This document shows, piece after piece, positions 1 to 11,883 of a stretch of 64,000 nucleotides of DNA; within the stretch, counting starts at the first letter, position 1, and each line of letters opens with the position of its first letter. The position numbers and the translations under genes are program-made. The stretch lies in assembly GCA_003339415.1 (NCBI GenBank), contig PDHQ01000032.1:140036-204035 (forward strand). Reading direction: 5' to 3'. The notes under the pieces were generated by a model that had not been told where the DNA came from, did no database searches, and saw only the letters and a program-made list of their open reading frames with translations. This DNA is from Ophiocordyceps camponoti-saundersi (nom. inval.). Lineage: Eukaryota; Ascomycota; Sordariomycetes; Hypocreales; Ophiocordycipitaceae.

Positions 1-2
1 AA

Positions 3-34
<32 letters not shown>

Positions 35-104
35 AGGGAGAGAGAAGAGGAGAGGGGGGAGAGAGGGTAATTAGATAGAAAGAAAAAAAAAAAAAAAAAA
101 AGAA

Positions 105-155
<51 letters not shown>
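1..155. repeat. Poly-A and poly-G low-complexity start of window
   Basis: The first ~155 bases are runs of A, a GA-rich stretch and about 48 consecutive G. No gene-like content is visible. Runs of this length are typical of contig edges or of unresolved homopolymers, so the true length is uncertain. Confidence 0.8.
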
Positions 156-156
<1 letters not shown>

Positions 157-1688
157 GAAGAAGAGGACTTCACGTGATGCGTCTTGGTTGCTTGTTTGCA
201 AGGCAGCAGTTGGCGATGATGCGGCACGATGAAGTGATGTATGTATTCGCTATTCACTTGCAAGTTATAGAGGTAGGTACCTACCAGATATATGGTATGT
301 AGGTAGGTAGGTATGCATGGTTTGACAGCTGGACACGTGGTTCAAGTCGGGGTTGTGAGTCTTATCAGAGAATCAATCGAGAATTCTAGGGGTCGTGATT
401 GTTACACTGATACTCTGTAGGTAGATAGGTTCACTACGGGAAGTATAGGAGGTTGACTCATATCTCCCATCTCTGACTACCACCTACCTACCTAGAGCTG
501 CTTCATCGTAGTAGTTGGGCGATGCCTTAGGTAGGTATCATCCAGGGGTTCAACGAACGAACAAACATACAGAGAAGTATCCGTACATTACATGTGTTGT
601 GTGGTGTATCCGTACATCTTACATACCCCCTCATACATACAAACGGTGATCTCGAACGGGCCTGTCAATCAAAGTATGTATGTATGATAAAACATCGGAC
701 AACAAACGTCCGTCGTTATTAGAGGAAGGGGACGGGCGGGCGCCTTCTGATGCTGATGATGTTGCTTGTTTGTTCATTCATTCATCCGCAGTTTAGTGAA
801 TCAGACAAGTCAGCTTCACAACTACCTACCTAACTACCTCCTACCTGAATTAGTAGGTTGGTAAATCAACCTGTGAAGCTGTCATTCCTTAAAGTCTAGT
901 AGTAGGTGGGTATGTAGTAAGTAAATACGAAGAGGTAGGTACGGTTATAGCAGGCAAGGTCTTCCTTTCCTAACCAGAGCGCCGACACCAAGCGGGCGGT
1001 GTAACATCCGCCTCTTCTATATTTGGTTTTTTTTTTTGGTTGTTCCTTCCACTTCCTTCCTTCATCTTAGTCATTTCACCGCCTCGTGATTTTTTTTTTT
1101 CCCTCTCTGGTCTCTCTTGTTTCTCGCTCCTTCCCACTTTATTTTTTCTTCCTCTTTCCCCTCCTAACCTACCTAACTAACCTACCTGCTAACCCACCAA
1201 CCTCAACCACCATCTATCTGCTCTGCTACCTGACCCAACTGCCCACCCACCACTCACCTCTCACCTCTCACCACCATCACACTGTTTCCTCCCCCCCCCT
1301 CTCTCTCTCCCCTCCCCCTCCACCCTCCTCTCGCTGCTGTTGCGTTGCTGCTACCGATACCCGCTACCCGTCGTCGCCTTCGTCGCCTCCGTTTGTGTGT
1401 GATTTGTCGCCTTTCGCACTAAACGGGATCCACAGATAGCCCTGTCCTTTTTTCACCAATCTAAGGCTTCAGGCCGAGTCAGAGGATTTTTTCCCCCCCC
1501 TTCTTATTTAAAAACAGACAGAGCCGGATAGAGGCGCGCAAATGGTCTTGCGACAGGCCGGTGCCGCACCACGACAACGACAACAATCACATCAACATCA
1601 ACGGCGACGACGACATCATCATCATCATCAACAACAACAACAGCAGCAGCCACAGCAACGACGCGCCAACGCCTCGTCTCGCCTCGGT

Positions 1689-1723
<35 letters not shown>

Positions 1724-1742
1724 CCCTACCACTACCGCCACC
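156..1742. other. Intergenic region and 5' leader of the BAH-PHD gene
   Basis: No convincing coding region is present. The stretch has scattered GTAG/CCTA tetranucleotide runs (for example 297-312) and, from about 1040, a pyrimidine-rich leader typical of filamentous-fungal 5' UTRs. From 1542 the frame of the downstream gene is already open but encodes Gln/His/Thr homopolymers. I treat 1542-1742 as probable leader, or as an optional N-terminal extension. Confidence 0.6.
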
Positions 1743-3253
1743 ATGAGCACCAAGTCGCGGAAGCGGTCGCGCGCCGTCGCCGACGAGAATCGCGCCGACT
1801 GTCCATTCGCCGTCACCATGGTCGCTACCCCTTCTTACGAGAGTCATGCGACAAAGAAGCGCAAGCGCGACGGCGCCGACGACGAAAAAGAGCAGGTTCA
1901 GGCTTCGCCGTTTGAACCTCGCGGTCAGTTCAAGACGCACTCGTCCATGGACCTCGCCTACACCGTGGAGCCGCGCAAAGAGTGGTTGGAGATGACGCGC
2001 TATAATAGCTTTGTCCGTGAGTTGCGCTCGATCCGTGAATCTCCGTCAAACCCAACAGTCTCCCTCTGACCATCACCGCTGCTGTCAGTCAACAACGTCA
2101 AGTACTACAACGAAGACTTTGTCTACATAGCAAACGACGCCACCATCGAGCGACAGCTGGCGACCACTACTAAGGATTCTGGTCTGCTTCAGTCGACCGA
2201 CTACTGGGTCGCAAGGATACTCGAGGTACGCGCCTCGGACGAGCACCATGTGTACGCGCGCATCTACTGGATGTACTCGCCCGACGAGATCCCCCCCAAC
2301 ACGCTCGACGGCAAGAAGCTGGTGTCTGGCCGTCAGCCCTATCACGGTCAAAACGAGTTAATAGCCTCCAACCACAGTGAGTCCCCCATTTACATGTGTC
2401 CTTCGGCCGTCGCCCGTCCGTGGCTTACACCTGCTTCCAGTGGACGTCATCAACGTCGTCAGCGTCGCCACCCACGCCCCGGTCAACCAGTGGGTCGAGT
2501 CGGACGACGAGGAGGTGCAGGACGCTCTATATTGGCGGCAGGCCTTTGATTGCCGCACGTCGCAACTATCGGTTGGTTCTTCTCAGCTATCGCCGTTGAT
2601 TGAATACGCTGACAACTATCTTTCTTCGCTCGTGCCCTCAGTCGGTCGACCTGACGTGCAAATGCAAGTCCCCCGCAAACCCGGACGAGACGCTCATTGG
2701 CTGCTCGAACCCCGGCTGCGAAGAGTGGCTGCACTTTGCATGCCTGTTGCACGACGTTCTCATGCGTGTCTACAACCGACTCGGGACGGACAAATCGCAC
2801 GAGCCGGACAAAGAGCCGTCGGCAAAGATGGAAAAGGACGAGAAGTCGACGGCAGCGCTGTGTTCCTCGACGACGCCCACCGACATCAAGGCCGAGGACG
2901 CGCAGCCTACTATCAGCGTCAAGGGAGGCGAAAACGGAGACTCGGTCCCCGTCAAGCAGATGGACGGCATCACGCCCAAGACGACCGAGTCGCCCATGGC
3001 AGGAAGCCCCGCCGTGACCGCCGCCGCCGCCTCCGCTTCCGAAAAGCCATCGAGGTCCTCGTCAGTCAAAAAGGGCCGCTCACGGAAGGCGGCCGATAGC
3101 AAACCATACGAGGGCCTTTTCGAGGCGACGCTCAAGCTCGACGAGGGCCCAACCCACTGGCGAATCAAGGACCTCAGGGCCAACGTCTCGACCAAGTGCC
3201 GCAACTGGACTGAAAGGGCCCAGTGTCTGGTCTGCGGCACCGTCATCGACTAG
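1743..3253 (+). CDS. BAH-PHD domain chromatin reader (EPR-1-like)
   Basis: Predicted exons are 1743-2016, 2089-2376, 2441-2571 and 2642-3253, giving 434 residues. The N-terminus is basic (KKRKR). A bromo-adjacent-homology (BAH) domain follows at about residues 95-215, with the recognisable stretch YWVARILEV...ARIYWMYSPDE. A PHD finger starts at Cys237/Cys239, with Cys252/Cys257 and His262/Cys265. The last zinc pair, Cys426 and Cys429, comes only after about 160 low-complexity residues. This BAH-PHD combination is that of fungal 'ebs-bah-phd' proteins, including Neurospora EPR-1, which reads H3K27me3 for facultative heterochromatin silencing; equating the two is inference. I chose the ATG at 1743 for its strong context (gccaccATG). 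An in-frame ATG at 1542 would add 67 residues of homopolymer. Confidence 0.85.
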
Positions 3254-3821
3254 AAGCTCGTTGTTCTGAGTGGCTTAACAACTTGTTTTTCCACCCCCTC
3301 CATGACCCCCCTTTTTCCCCTTCCTCGTTCCCTCTATCCCACCCCCTCATTATTGCAGGTTTTTGTCAAATCTGTAGACAGAAAGAGCGCGTCTTCTGGC
3401 TTTGGCTTCACTTTCCTTCTTCTTGATCTTGGTGCAGACGCGAGTTTCCTTTGCTTATTTCCCATAAGTCCTCGCTTTCCCGGTCTTATGAGGATGTCAG
3501 CATCACTTTCTAAGGAAGCAGCCGGACAACTGCCTTCAGGCAAATGAAATGGATGAGAGTGGGCGCGAAGGATAAGAGACATGAGGGGGGGGGTAAAGGG
3601 GTCGAGGGGAGTTTGTTGAGCAAAGGAACGAATAGGAGGGTCTCGGCTACCTTTCCCTTCCCTTTTTTTCTTTCTTGGTTGGACATGTTTGCATTGCAGC
3701 CGTGGGCGAGGCGTTCTGTGGGAGCTGATTGATAGGGGCTTTGCGATGAAGGGAGACGGATGGATGGACGATGGAGGAGGAGGAGCAAGTTGTGAAGCAG
3801 TTCGTTCAGTCGCCCTCGACA
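3254..3821. other. Intergenic region
   Basis: Downstream region of the BAH-PHD gene, with poly-pyrimidine tracts and a G run. I see no gene, RNA or clear signal before the MITE. Confidence 0.5.
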
Positions 3822-3823
3822 TA

Positions 3824-4062
3824 TCCCTTTGAGTGCGGTAACGCCGCATTCTAAGTACCATAGCAGGGTTTATCGCCAATCATATATCGCGTAGCTAGTG
3901 GTACTTATTTTTGTACGAAGAGAGCTCTACTCGCGAAGTACCAGCTATCAAGCGCTATACAAATCGCGACTAGCATTTTGCCAGGCGATAGCTGTATCTT
4001 TAAGCTTAGTCACTCATGTGGATCTCAGTACTTAGAATGCGGCGTTACCGCACTCAAAGGGA
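3824..4062. mobile_element. 239-bp MITE with long terminal inverted repeats, copy 1
   Basis: The element starts TCCCTTTGAGTGCGGTAACG and ends with the reverse complement of its first ~35 bases, so it has terminal inverted repeats of about 35 bp. It has no coding capacity. A near-identical element of exactly the same length lies at 17547-17785. The left end is preceded by TA (3822-3823); the right end is followed by TG, a decayed TA. In copy 2 the flanking TA is intact on both sides. TIRs plus a TA target duplication suggest a non-autonomous relative of Tc1/mariner-pogo (Fot1-like) transposons; the family assignment is inference. Both inverted repeats match each other here, so this copy looks closer to the ancestral sequence. 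Confidence 0.85.
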
Positions 4063-4360
4063 TGCGTGGTACCTACCGGTACTGTACGGATAAATGTACA
4101 GTCACTGTACCCAGGTTCCCCGTACTATCTCCATACCTACCTAGCCTCCGGCATGCGGTCATAGGTCATACCACTTGGCGGGGCTTATCTTATCGCGGAT
4201 CCGGAGCTTTTCCTGCAACCCCCACCAGGATCCGACGTCGCACCACAGTCCAATCTCTTGTTTCTCATCTCTCGTCTCTCGTCTCTCTCCCTCTTCGTCC
4301 CTCTCTCTATCTGTGTGTGTGTGTCATCGGTCGAGCCTCACAACGTATGCGTATCCAGTC

Positions 4361-5409
4361 ATGGCGGCGGACCCTTTCGACTCGGCGCTGTAAGAATCTC
4401 TCCCAGAAGCCTACGAAAAGAGCCGGTGTGAAACAATAAAGAAGAAGGCGAAGGATTCAACTGACTCCGGGCGCAGCGACCTCCTCCGCCGGCTCAACCC
4501 GAAGCACACCAGCTCGCACCTCAACGCCATCATCTCGCTGGCGCCGGACCTAACGGAGGACCTTCTCTCGTCGGTGGACCAGCCGCTTACGGTGCGGCGG
4601 TGCAAGCAGACGGGGCGCGACTACCTCCTCTGCGACTACAACCGCGATGGCGACAGCTACCGCTCGCCCTGGTCCAATCAGTTCGACCCGCCTCTGGACG
4701 GGGGCGGCGCGGGGGGCGTGGGGGTCGGCGGTAGCGAGGGCGCGGGCGAGGGCGCTGTCCCGAGCGAGAGGGTGCGCAAGATGGAGGTTAAGGGGAACGA
4801 GGCCTTTGATGTCTATCGCGACCTTTACTATGAGGGTGGCGTGAGTAGCGTCTACCTTTGGAACTTGGACGATGGGTTTGCGGGAGTGGTTTTGCTGAAG
4901 AAATGTGAGTTTCTTACACACACACACACACACACACACACTATCTCTCTCTCTCTCCCTCCCTTTCCCTCTCTCCCTCCCTTTCTTTCTTCTTATCCCA
5001 TGGCTAAAGCTGGGCAGCGGCAACGCCCGGTGGAACTACAGAGGGCGTGTGGGACTCGATCCACGTGTTCGAAGCCATCGAACGAGGACGGACGACGCAC
5101 TACAAGCTGACGTCGACGGTGATCCTCTCGCTGGCGACGACGGAGCCGGCGACGGGCAACATGGACCTGAGCGGCAACATGACGCGGCAGGTGGAGCAGG
5201 ACCTGCCGGTGGAGAGCGACGAGAGCCACATCGCCAACGTCGGACGGCTGGTGGAGGACATGGAGCTCAAGATGCGCAATCTGCTGCAGGAGGTGTATTT
5301 CGGCAAGGCCAAGGACGTGGTGGGGGATCTGCGCAGCGTGGGGAGCTTGAGCGACGGTGCGCGGGACAGGGAGACGCAGAAGGAGATTATAGGGAGCATG
5401 AAGAGATAG
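4361..5409 (+). CDS. cap2: F-actin-capping protein subunit beta
   Basis: Predicted exons are 4361-4389, 4477-4904 and 5018-5409 (about 282 residues). The protein opens with [18 protein letters not shown], the conserved CapZ-beta start. It continues through [60 protein letters not shown] and [10 protein letters not shown]. CapZ beta forms a heterodimer with the alpha subunit and caps barbed ends of actin filaments, as at cortical patches. Frame continuity places the intron 2 acceptor at 5016-5017, not at the nearer AG at 5008-5009, which would break the conserved VWDSIH segment. A Gly-rich insertion lies around residues 80-105. Intron 2 contains a (CA)n run followed by CT repeats. Confidence 0.93.
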
Positions 5410-7403
5410 AGAGGGCAGGCAGGGGAAGGGATTTGGTTCCGGTTTTCACTTGATCGTATCTTTATTTGATTTGATGTGGTGGAGGAACGTTTGGCCTATC
5501 CGATGACTTTTTTTTCTTTCTTTTACATGTTCGTTTGACTCGGTCTCGGAGTGAGACTGAGGCTAGAATGCTTGGGAGTGTAATCGGTTGATGAGGGTCT
5601 TTGTCTTTTTGAACGTCATTAGGTAGGTAGGTAGGCAGGTATACATGTGGTTTCATCAGCCGGGAACCCCTGGGGGGGGGACGAAGCAGGAGACGACGAT
5701 TTGATTACATCTCGTGTGTCTCTCGGAGAGAGAGAGTGTGTGTGTGTGAGAGATGGAGAGAGAGAGAGAGACAGGGGAAGAGACAAAGACAGAGGAAGAG
5801 AGAGACAGGGAGAGAGTCTTTCTCCTTGTGTGCACGTGCATGCTGCTGCATATACCCACATGTATGTCTCGTTTTTGGCCGTCGCTCAATCAAGTCATCA
5901 TCTCCATCCTTGCGTCGAGCGAGCCGAGCGAAGCTTTCTAGAAGCATCGTCATCTATCGCGCATCAAAGTTTTTTTGTTGTACCGCCCGCGGGGGGGGGA
6001 GACAAAGACGAGGGAGAGAGCGAGGGGAGGTTGGGACTGCAGATGACGGGTCTTTCTTTTCTTTGCTGTTTCTGTTGCTCTTCTTCTTCCTGCTCTCACG
6101 TATTGCTTTGTCTACCGCCGCCGGATAGGCAGCTTAGCTATGATGTTGTATATGTAGGTATGTAAGTCGTGATCGTATAAGCTGTTAGTGTAAGGGTCCT
6201 TTTTCTTCCTTCGCTGGCGGATGAGTATCGGTAGAGTTGATATGTACGGATAGACGGGACATGTGATTATACGTCTAGGCACACTCTACGTTGAAGGCTG
6301 TGTGGGCTCCATGTTGGGGGACCTGCTCTGTAGAGGCCGGTAGGTAGGGGAAGTCTGTCGTTGGTGGCGGTCTGTTGGGAAGATGTTGGCTTTTGAGTGT
6401 GTATACTGCGTACTTTGGGTACGTTGGTGGCAGTTGTTGTATGTAGGTAGTAGTGGTCGTGATTTAAGGACTTGAGGAGGAGACCGAGATCGAGACAGGG
6501 GGGGGGAGAGACAGAGAGAAAGGCGAGACAGGATAACGGACGAAGCAGGCAGGCAAGCAAACGCGCATCCCGCCCCCAATGGCTCGTGTTTAAGAAGTTG
6601 CTTCTTCTTCTCTCTTTTTTTCTTCTCTCCATCTCATTCATTCATGTCTCTCTCACTCTCTCTCTCACTCTCTCTCACTCTCTCTGTCTACCTTTATGTA
6701 CGGATATACATATGTATGTGTGAATCTCTCTCTCTCTTGGTGTGTGTCTCTCTCTTCTCTCCCTCACCAACATCTATCTATCCATCTGCCTGGTGATTAC
6801 GGCCGTACACACACACGATATATGTATAATTAATTACCCGTCTAATGAATGATGTAAACATCAAGGAGACACACACACACACAGAAATTGCTGAGATTGA
6901 GGCTTGTGCCACCCACCACAATTCGTTCGTACCTACCGCATGCACGTACATACAGAAGACATACATACTACATGCATGATGCATCATGGACATGATGAAA
7001 GTCCTTCTCCCCCTTTTCCGCCATATACATGTACTTGGCCTACATACCTACCTGCCTCCTCTATACCCTGCTTCAGCATGGATGGATGGATGGATGGATA
7101 TACATATGTATATACATACATATATCCGGCCCGTTCAAACACAAAGGTTTAATTAAATAAAGACAAGGAAGAAACATTGAGACAGAGAAAGAGAGAGAGA
7201 GAGAGAGTATATGCATGTACATGCTTGGCTGGAGGAGGAGAAGAAGATGGTGAAAATGGACGGACAAGGAGAGGTAAAAGCTACCCTGCCTTGGGCCACC
7301 GACCTACTAATCCATCACGTACATAGTAGAAGTAGTAGGTAGGTGTGTATGTATGTAGCTCCTTCTTCTTCATCTCTTCTTTTCCTCTTCTTTCGTCCGT
7401 CCT

Positions 7404-7438
<35 letters not shown>

Positions 7439-8788
7439 ATGATATCAAGATGATAGAGTGACCATCGCTCGTATTCTTCTGATTATCGTCATCATCAGAG
7501 GTATTTATAGACAGACCTCATTTTACCCCGCGAAAAAAGGGAAACGAGAGAAAAAAAAAAGATTAAAATAAAAAAATAAGGGGGTGGAAACAAACAAGAG
7601 ACAGAGACGGAGACGGAGACGGAGACGGAGACAGAGACAACCTGCTGTCTCTGATGGCCCCCCGTCTCTGGTCCCCTCTCTTGTCCCCCCATTTTCCACC
7701 TCTTTTCTTTACCCACCTACCTTTGTGTGCGTGTGTGTTTTATTTTGGCCCTATTTAAACCGCGGGGCCCGGGGAAGGAGGGGCGGGTTAAGAAAGGCGA
7801 GGCCCTCTAAAAGTCTCACCCTCATCAGCGCCAGTGAGTTTAAGACTTAAAGAGAGTCGTCCTCCCCGTCCCCTTATTAATACAATACAAAACTTTGAGC
7901 GAGCGCCTCTTTCTCCTCCCCCCGGGGGCGGAGAAAAAAAGAAAGAAAGAGAGGCTGCCTTTCAACACATACATACATACACATGGTACATACATGTATG
8001 GTCTGGTAGGAAGGGCATCCGTACACCAATAGGTGGTAGGTAGGTACGCACATATATATCTGTACACACACACACACGCGCACACACACACATTTCCCTA
8101 CAGGCTCTCACACTGCATATTACCTACTCCTACCTACTACCTACCTACTAACATACAGCTCACACTACTAGCCAGGTACAACCCGCCTTCTACCTGCCTT
8201 CCACCTTGCTTCCACCAGCTTTGCCGACGGCAATTACCACCATCCCCCCCCCCCTTCTTCCCTCCTCTTCCCCCCCCCCCCCTCCCCCCCCTTTCAGTCC
8301 CTACTCTTCTTACCTACCTACTACCTCTCTGCTCTCCTCTCGTTTTCTCACTCTCACTTCTCTCATTCTCTCACTCTCTCTTCCTCTCTCTCTCTCTCTC
8401 TCTCTCTGACTCTCACCCTCTCACTCTTCCATCGCTCTCTCGCAAACCGACGACGATCAAATTTGCCCTGCATCACCACTACTCTACTCTACTCTACTCT
8501 ACCTACTAACCTACCTATTCGCTGCTGCCCTACCGCACTTTCTTCTGTCCCGCCAGCCTTCTCTCTGCGCCCCGTCCGCGCCCAGACCATCAGCACCTAC
8601 GTAAACACTCTTTGGGTGTATCTTCGGACCCAGCCTCCAAAGAAGCCTCCTCCCCCCCCCCCCCTTCACGCCGCGACTTGGGGCGCGCTTCCGTTTGTCC
8701 CCCCATCTACCGCCCACCACCACGTCGTGCCGGTCCTCCAACCTGCAGCGCCGCCGTCGCCGACTAAAGCCTTCACCTTTGGCCCGCA
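5410..8788. other. 3.4-kb microsatellite-rich intergenic desert
   Basis: No conserved coding region was found on either strand. The stretch holds dense simple repeats: GTAG (5620-5640), GA/CT tracts (5720-5815, 6640-6700, 7402-7436, 8375-8405), GT/CA (8060-8095), GGAT (7078-7100), GGAGAC (7600-7630), poly-C (8247-8290) and ATAC/GTAT tetranucleotides. Open frames here translate into Ser/Leu, Arg/Glu or Val/Cys homopolymers and are not genes. The last few hundred bases, pyrimidine-rich, are probably the leader of the next gene. Confidence 0.6.
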
Positions 8789-10058
8789 ATGGCCGACGCC
8801 AAACCGTCGGTCCTCATCATCGGCGGTCTGGGCTACATCGGCCGCTTCCTCGCCCTCCACATACACCAAAACAAGCTGGCCTCGGACGTTCGATTGGTCG
8901 ACAAGGTGCTACCCCAGCTTGCCTGGCTGGCCCCCGAGTTCTCCGACGCGTGCTCGCAGAACAAGTTCATGCAAGCCGATGCCAGCAGACCAGGTCAGTC
9001 GTCATCTTTTACCTCCCCCCTTTCACCGTCTTTGGCCCGCCTCGCTGACTGCCCGCCTCTCCATCCCAGAGGGCTTGGCTAGGATATTCGACCGCCCTGA
9101 CGGCAAAGAGTGGGACTACGTCTTCAACTGCGGAGGCGAGACTCGATACTCCCAGGACGACGAGGTCTACAAGCTGCGATCCCTCGGCCTCTCACTCGCT
9201 GTCGGCAGGGAGGCGGCAAAGCGCAAGGTCAAGGCCTTTGTCGAGCTGAGCACCGGCATGGTCTACAAGTCCGACTCGTCTCCCAGCAAGGAAAAGGACA
9301 AGCTCAAACCCTGGAGCAAGATCGCCGTCTTCAAGCTGCAAGCCGAGGAGCAACTATCCCAAATGCCGGGGTACGTCGGCCTGGCCGTGCCAGCTGAATG
9401 AAGCCGTGCTGACAGTCCTCCTTCTTCCGACAGCCTCCCTCTCGTCATCGCACGATTGCCCCATGTCTACGGTCCGTACGCGGCCCAATGGGTCGCCACC
9501 GCACTATGTATGGCCCGCGTCTACCAGCACCTCGACGACGAGATGAGCTGGCTGTGGTCCGGCGACCTGCGCACCAACACGGTACATGTCTGCGACGCCG
9601 TCCGCGCCTTGTGGGACATGGCAGCCTGGTACGCGGCAGGCAAGGCCGGTTGGGACAGCGCCGAGATGGGCCCCATCCCCATCTTCAACGTCGTCGACAA
9701 GGGCGAGACGACGCAGCGGACCATGGCCGACATTATTGGTGACATCTTCGACATCGACACGGGCTTCCAGGGCCAGATCATCAGCACCTTTGCCAAGATG
9801 AACCTGGACCGCGTCGTCGACGACGTCAATGACGAGACCTTGGGTCCCTGGGCCGAGCTGCTGCACGAGGCCTCCATCACACGACCCGGGCCGCTGACGC
9901 CCTTTATGGAAAAGGAACTGCTCAAGGACACCGACCTCAGCATGGACGGCAGCCGGCTCGAGAAGCTGCTGGGCTTCAAGTACGAGAAGCCCAAGATGAC
10001 CAAAGAACTGATCGAAGACGTCATCGAGAGCTATAGAAGGATGAAGTGGTGGCCCTAG
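8789..10058 (+). CDS. NAD-dependent epimerase/dehydratase family protein (atypical extended SDR)
   Basis: Predicted exons are 8789-8993, 9070-9370 and 9434-10058 (376 residues). The N-terminus is a Rossmann fold: VLIIGGLGYIGRFLALHI carries the GxxGxxG nucleotide-binding motif. Later segments match extended short-chain dehydrogenases: NCGGETRY, FVELSTGMVYKS, and ARLPHVYGPYAAQWV. At the usual YxxxK catalytic site the sequence reads KIAVFK, so the lysine is kept but the tyrosine position is Ile. The protein may therefore bind NAD(P) without classical SDR chemistry. The substrate is unknown. Similar proteins in other fungi are annotated only as epimerase/dehydratase family members; I cannot assign a pathway. 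Confidence 0.85.
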
Positions 10059-10796
10059 AGCCTACCTACCTCTATGCCGTCACTTGTCTTTCCACCAATC
10101 TACCATGTCTACCTTGCCGCCTACCTCGATTTACCTGCCTTCCGACCTACCTACCTACCCATGTACTACACAAATCTCCATGTTGGATCTTCTTTTGAGG
10201 GCGGAAACCGGGCCATCGGGAGACTGGCCCGATCATCATCTGCCACCGATATTATGCAAGCCCGGTGATGTTTTTGGCACCGGTGTCATGAAAGCCTTGG
10301 TGCCCCTATTTGTCTTGTCTTGTACCTACCTACCTACCTATTTGCCCTCGAGGGGCTTCATATGCAAGCCGAGATAGCGGGGAGTCTGGCTGTCTGATGT
10401 TCTCGAATGTGGAAGTAAATGACGGCCAAAAGTGGCTCAATCAACGCGTGTCTTCACATCCTGACCCTGCATACCTACCTACATACATGTCTCGGTGGAT
10501 GGACAGGTTCTCTCAGCGGACAGCGATGATGAACTTACCTGCCTTGCACTTGGATAGGTGGATATGTACGAATATCGAATACTTGTACAATGGGCATCTG
10601 CATGATGCACGTATGCCCGTGTGTGAGACTGACAGTAAGAGTGAGCGAGCTCGCTGTCGGCGGGACCTCGGAACAGACGTCGAGAACTACCACCCACATA
10701 CACAAGTAACAACCTCGGACATCACGACATAAAGCAAGGGTTAATGGAAGTGCACCGTTCTTGACCATAGATATTGTCACAGTCTCTAGTATAAAC
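10059..10796. other. Intergenic region
   Basis: Contains CCTA/CTAC runs (10145-10160, 10322-10340) and no recognisable gene. No conserved element was seen before the start of the esterase gene. Confidence 0.5.
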
Positions 10797-11883
10797 ATGG
10801 CGGTAAGATCCTTTCTCCGAGTCGGCCTCTCTCCGACGAAGCTGACCATGGCTCCAGGCGCCTTACCCTCAAGTCGTCCTGTTCGGCGACTCTCTGCTGC
10901 AGCACTCGGTCGATATCCAGCAAGGATTCTCTTTTCAGGCCGCCCTGCAGTCCCGTGAGCTTCTTCTCGGGTGCGGCACGGTTGGGGATCGTCGTCACTG
11001 ACGGGGGAGACGGGAGGGGGTGGAGGGGCGCCGGGGAGCTCTTTCAGACTGTAATCGACGGCTCGACGTGGTCAACCGAGGTCTCTCAGGCTACAACACG
11101 TCTAATGCGCTTCGCTTTCTGGAGGATATGTTCCCTCCGTTGGGAGAGAAGACTCCGGAGATGAAGTATATCGTACGTTTTTTTTGTCATTTTCTCACCT
11201 TTCAATCGCTTCAAACGGCGAGTTGTAAAGTGAGCTTTTACTGGTTTTTTCTTTTCCTTTTCTTACTGACTCGGTTGTGGGAGATTGTCCTGTTCGGGGC
11301 CAACGACGCGGTACTGCCCTTGCCGACGACGACCCAACACGTGCCGATAGACGAGTACACGGAAAACCTGCGGGCCATCATCGACCATCCGCGCATCGCG
11401 GCGCACAAGCCGAAGGTGCTGCTGGTGACGCCGCCGCCCATCAATGAGATGAAGCTCGAGGAGCTGGACCTCGAGGCAGGGCATGAGTCGGTCACGCGCA
11501 ACTTTCACACCTCGGCCGCCTACTCCGAGAGGGCAAGGGTGGTGGCTAGGCGGGCCAAGGAGAAGGAGGGTGGTGGTGGTGGTGGTGGTGGTGGTGGTGG
11601 TGGTGAGCATGGGGCCTCCTCCGTCGTCCTCATCGACCTTTGGAAGGCGCTCATGGACAAGGCTATCGCCATGGCGCCGGGGGATCAGAGGCCGGGGGGC
11701 CCGTGGTTGGGATCTAAGGAGAATGGCAAGGCGGGTGGGTTGAAGGATCTGCTGCCGGATGGGCTGCATATGGGGGGCGATGGGTATAGGATTCTCTTTG
11801 ATTTGGTGAGGCCGCATGTTGGGGCTGGCTGGGAGGCGGTTGAGGGGGATGGGTTCGTGTTTCCTGGGTGGAAGGAGTTGTAG
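10797..11883 (+). CDS. GDSL/SGNH esterase, isoamyl-acetate-hydrolysing esterase type
   Basis: Predicted exons are 10797-10802, 10858-10954, 11048-11172 and 11284-11883 (275 residues). The first coding exon is only ATGGCG: GTAAGA follows it directly, and the 55-bp intron ends CTGAC...CTCCAG, restoring the frame to MAAPYPQVVLFGDSLLQHS. Block I of the SGNH family is FGDSL (Ser nucleophile), block III is FGAND, and block V is LPDGLHMGGDGY with the Asp and His of the triad. The family is that of yeast Iah1, a cytosolic carboxylesterase acting on acetate esters. A run of 12 Gly (11572-11604) interrupts the protein between conserved blocks. The intron 3 acceptor (GGGAG) is weak, but both sides agree in frame. 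Confidence 0.85.

Noticed and set aside
297..312. GTAG/TAGG repeats considered as telomeric repeats
   Set aside because: The unit is a tetranucleotide scattered throughout the window, not TTAGGG, and it is not terminal.
1542..1742. N-terminal Gln/His/Thr extension of the BAH-PHD protein
   Set aside because: The sequence is pure trinucleotide repeat in a probable leader, and the ATG at 1743 has much better context. Kept only as an alternative start.
3334..3879. Minus-strand open frame starting inside MITE copy 1, with a counterpart at 17192-17602 starting inside copy 2 (both begin MAINPAMVLR)
   Set aside because: The shared start is simply the inverted-repeat sequence of the MITE. The remaining sequence of the two frames is unrelated and low-complexity.
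8463..9401. Long frame covering the epimerase exon 2 and its upstream leader
   Set aside because: It reads through the leader and the first intron in the wrong frame for exon 1. Only the part from 9070 to 9370 is coding.
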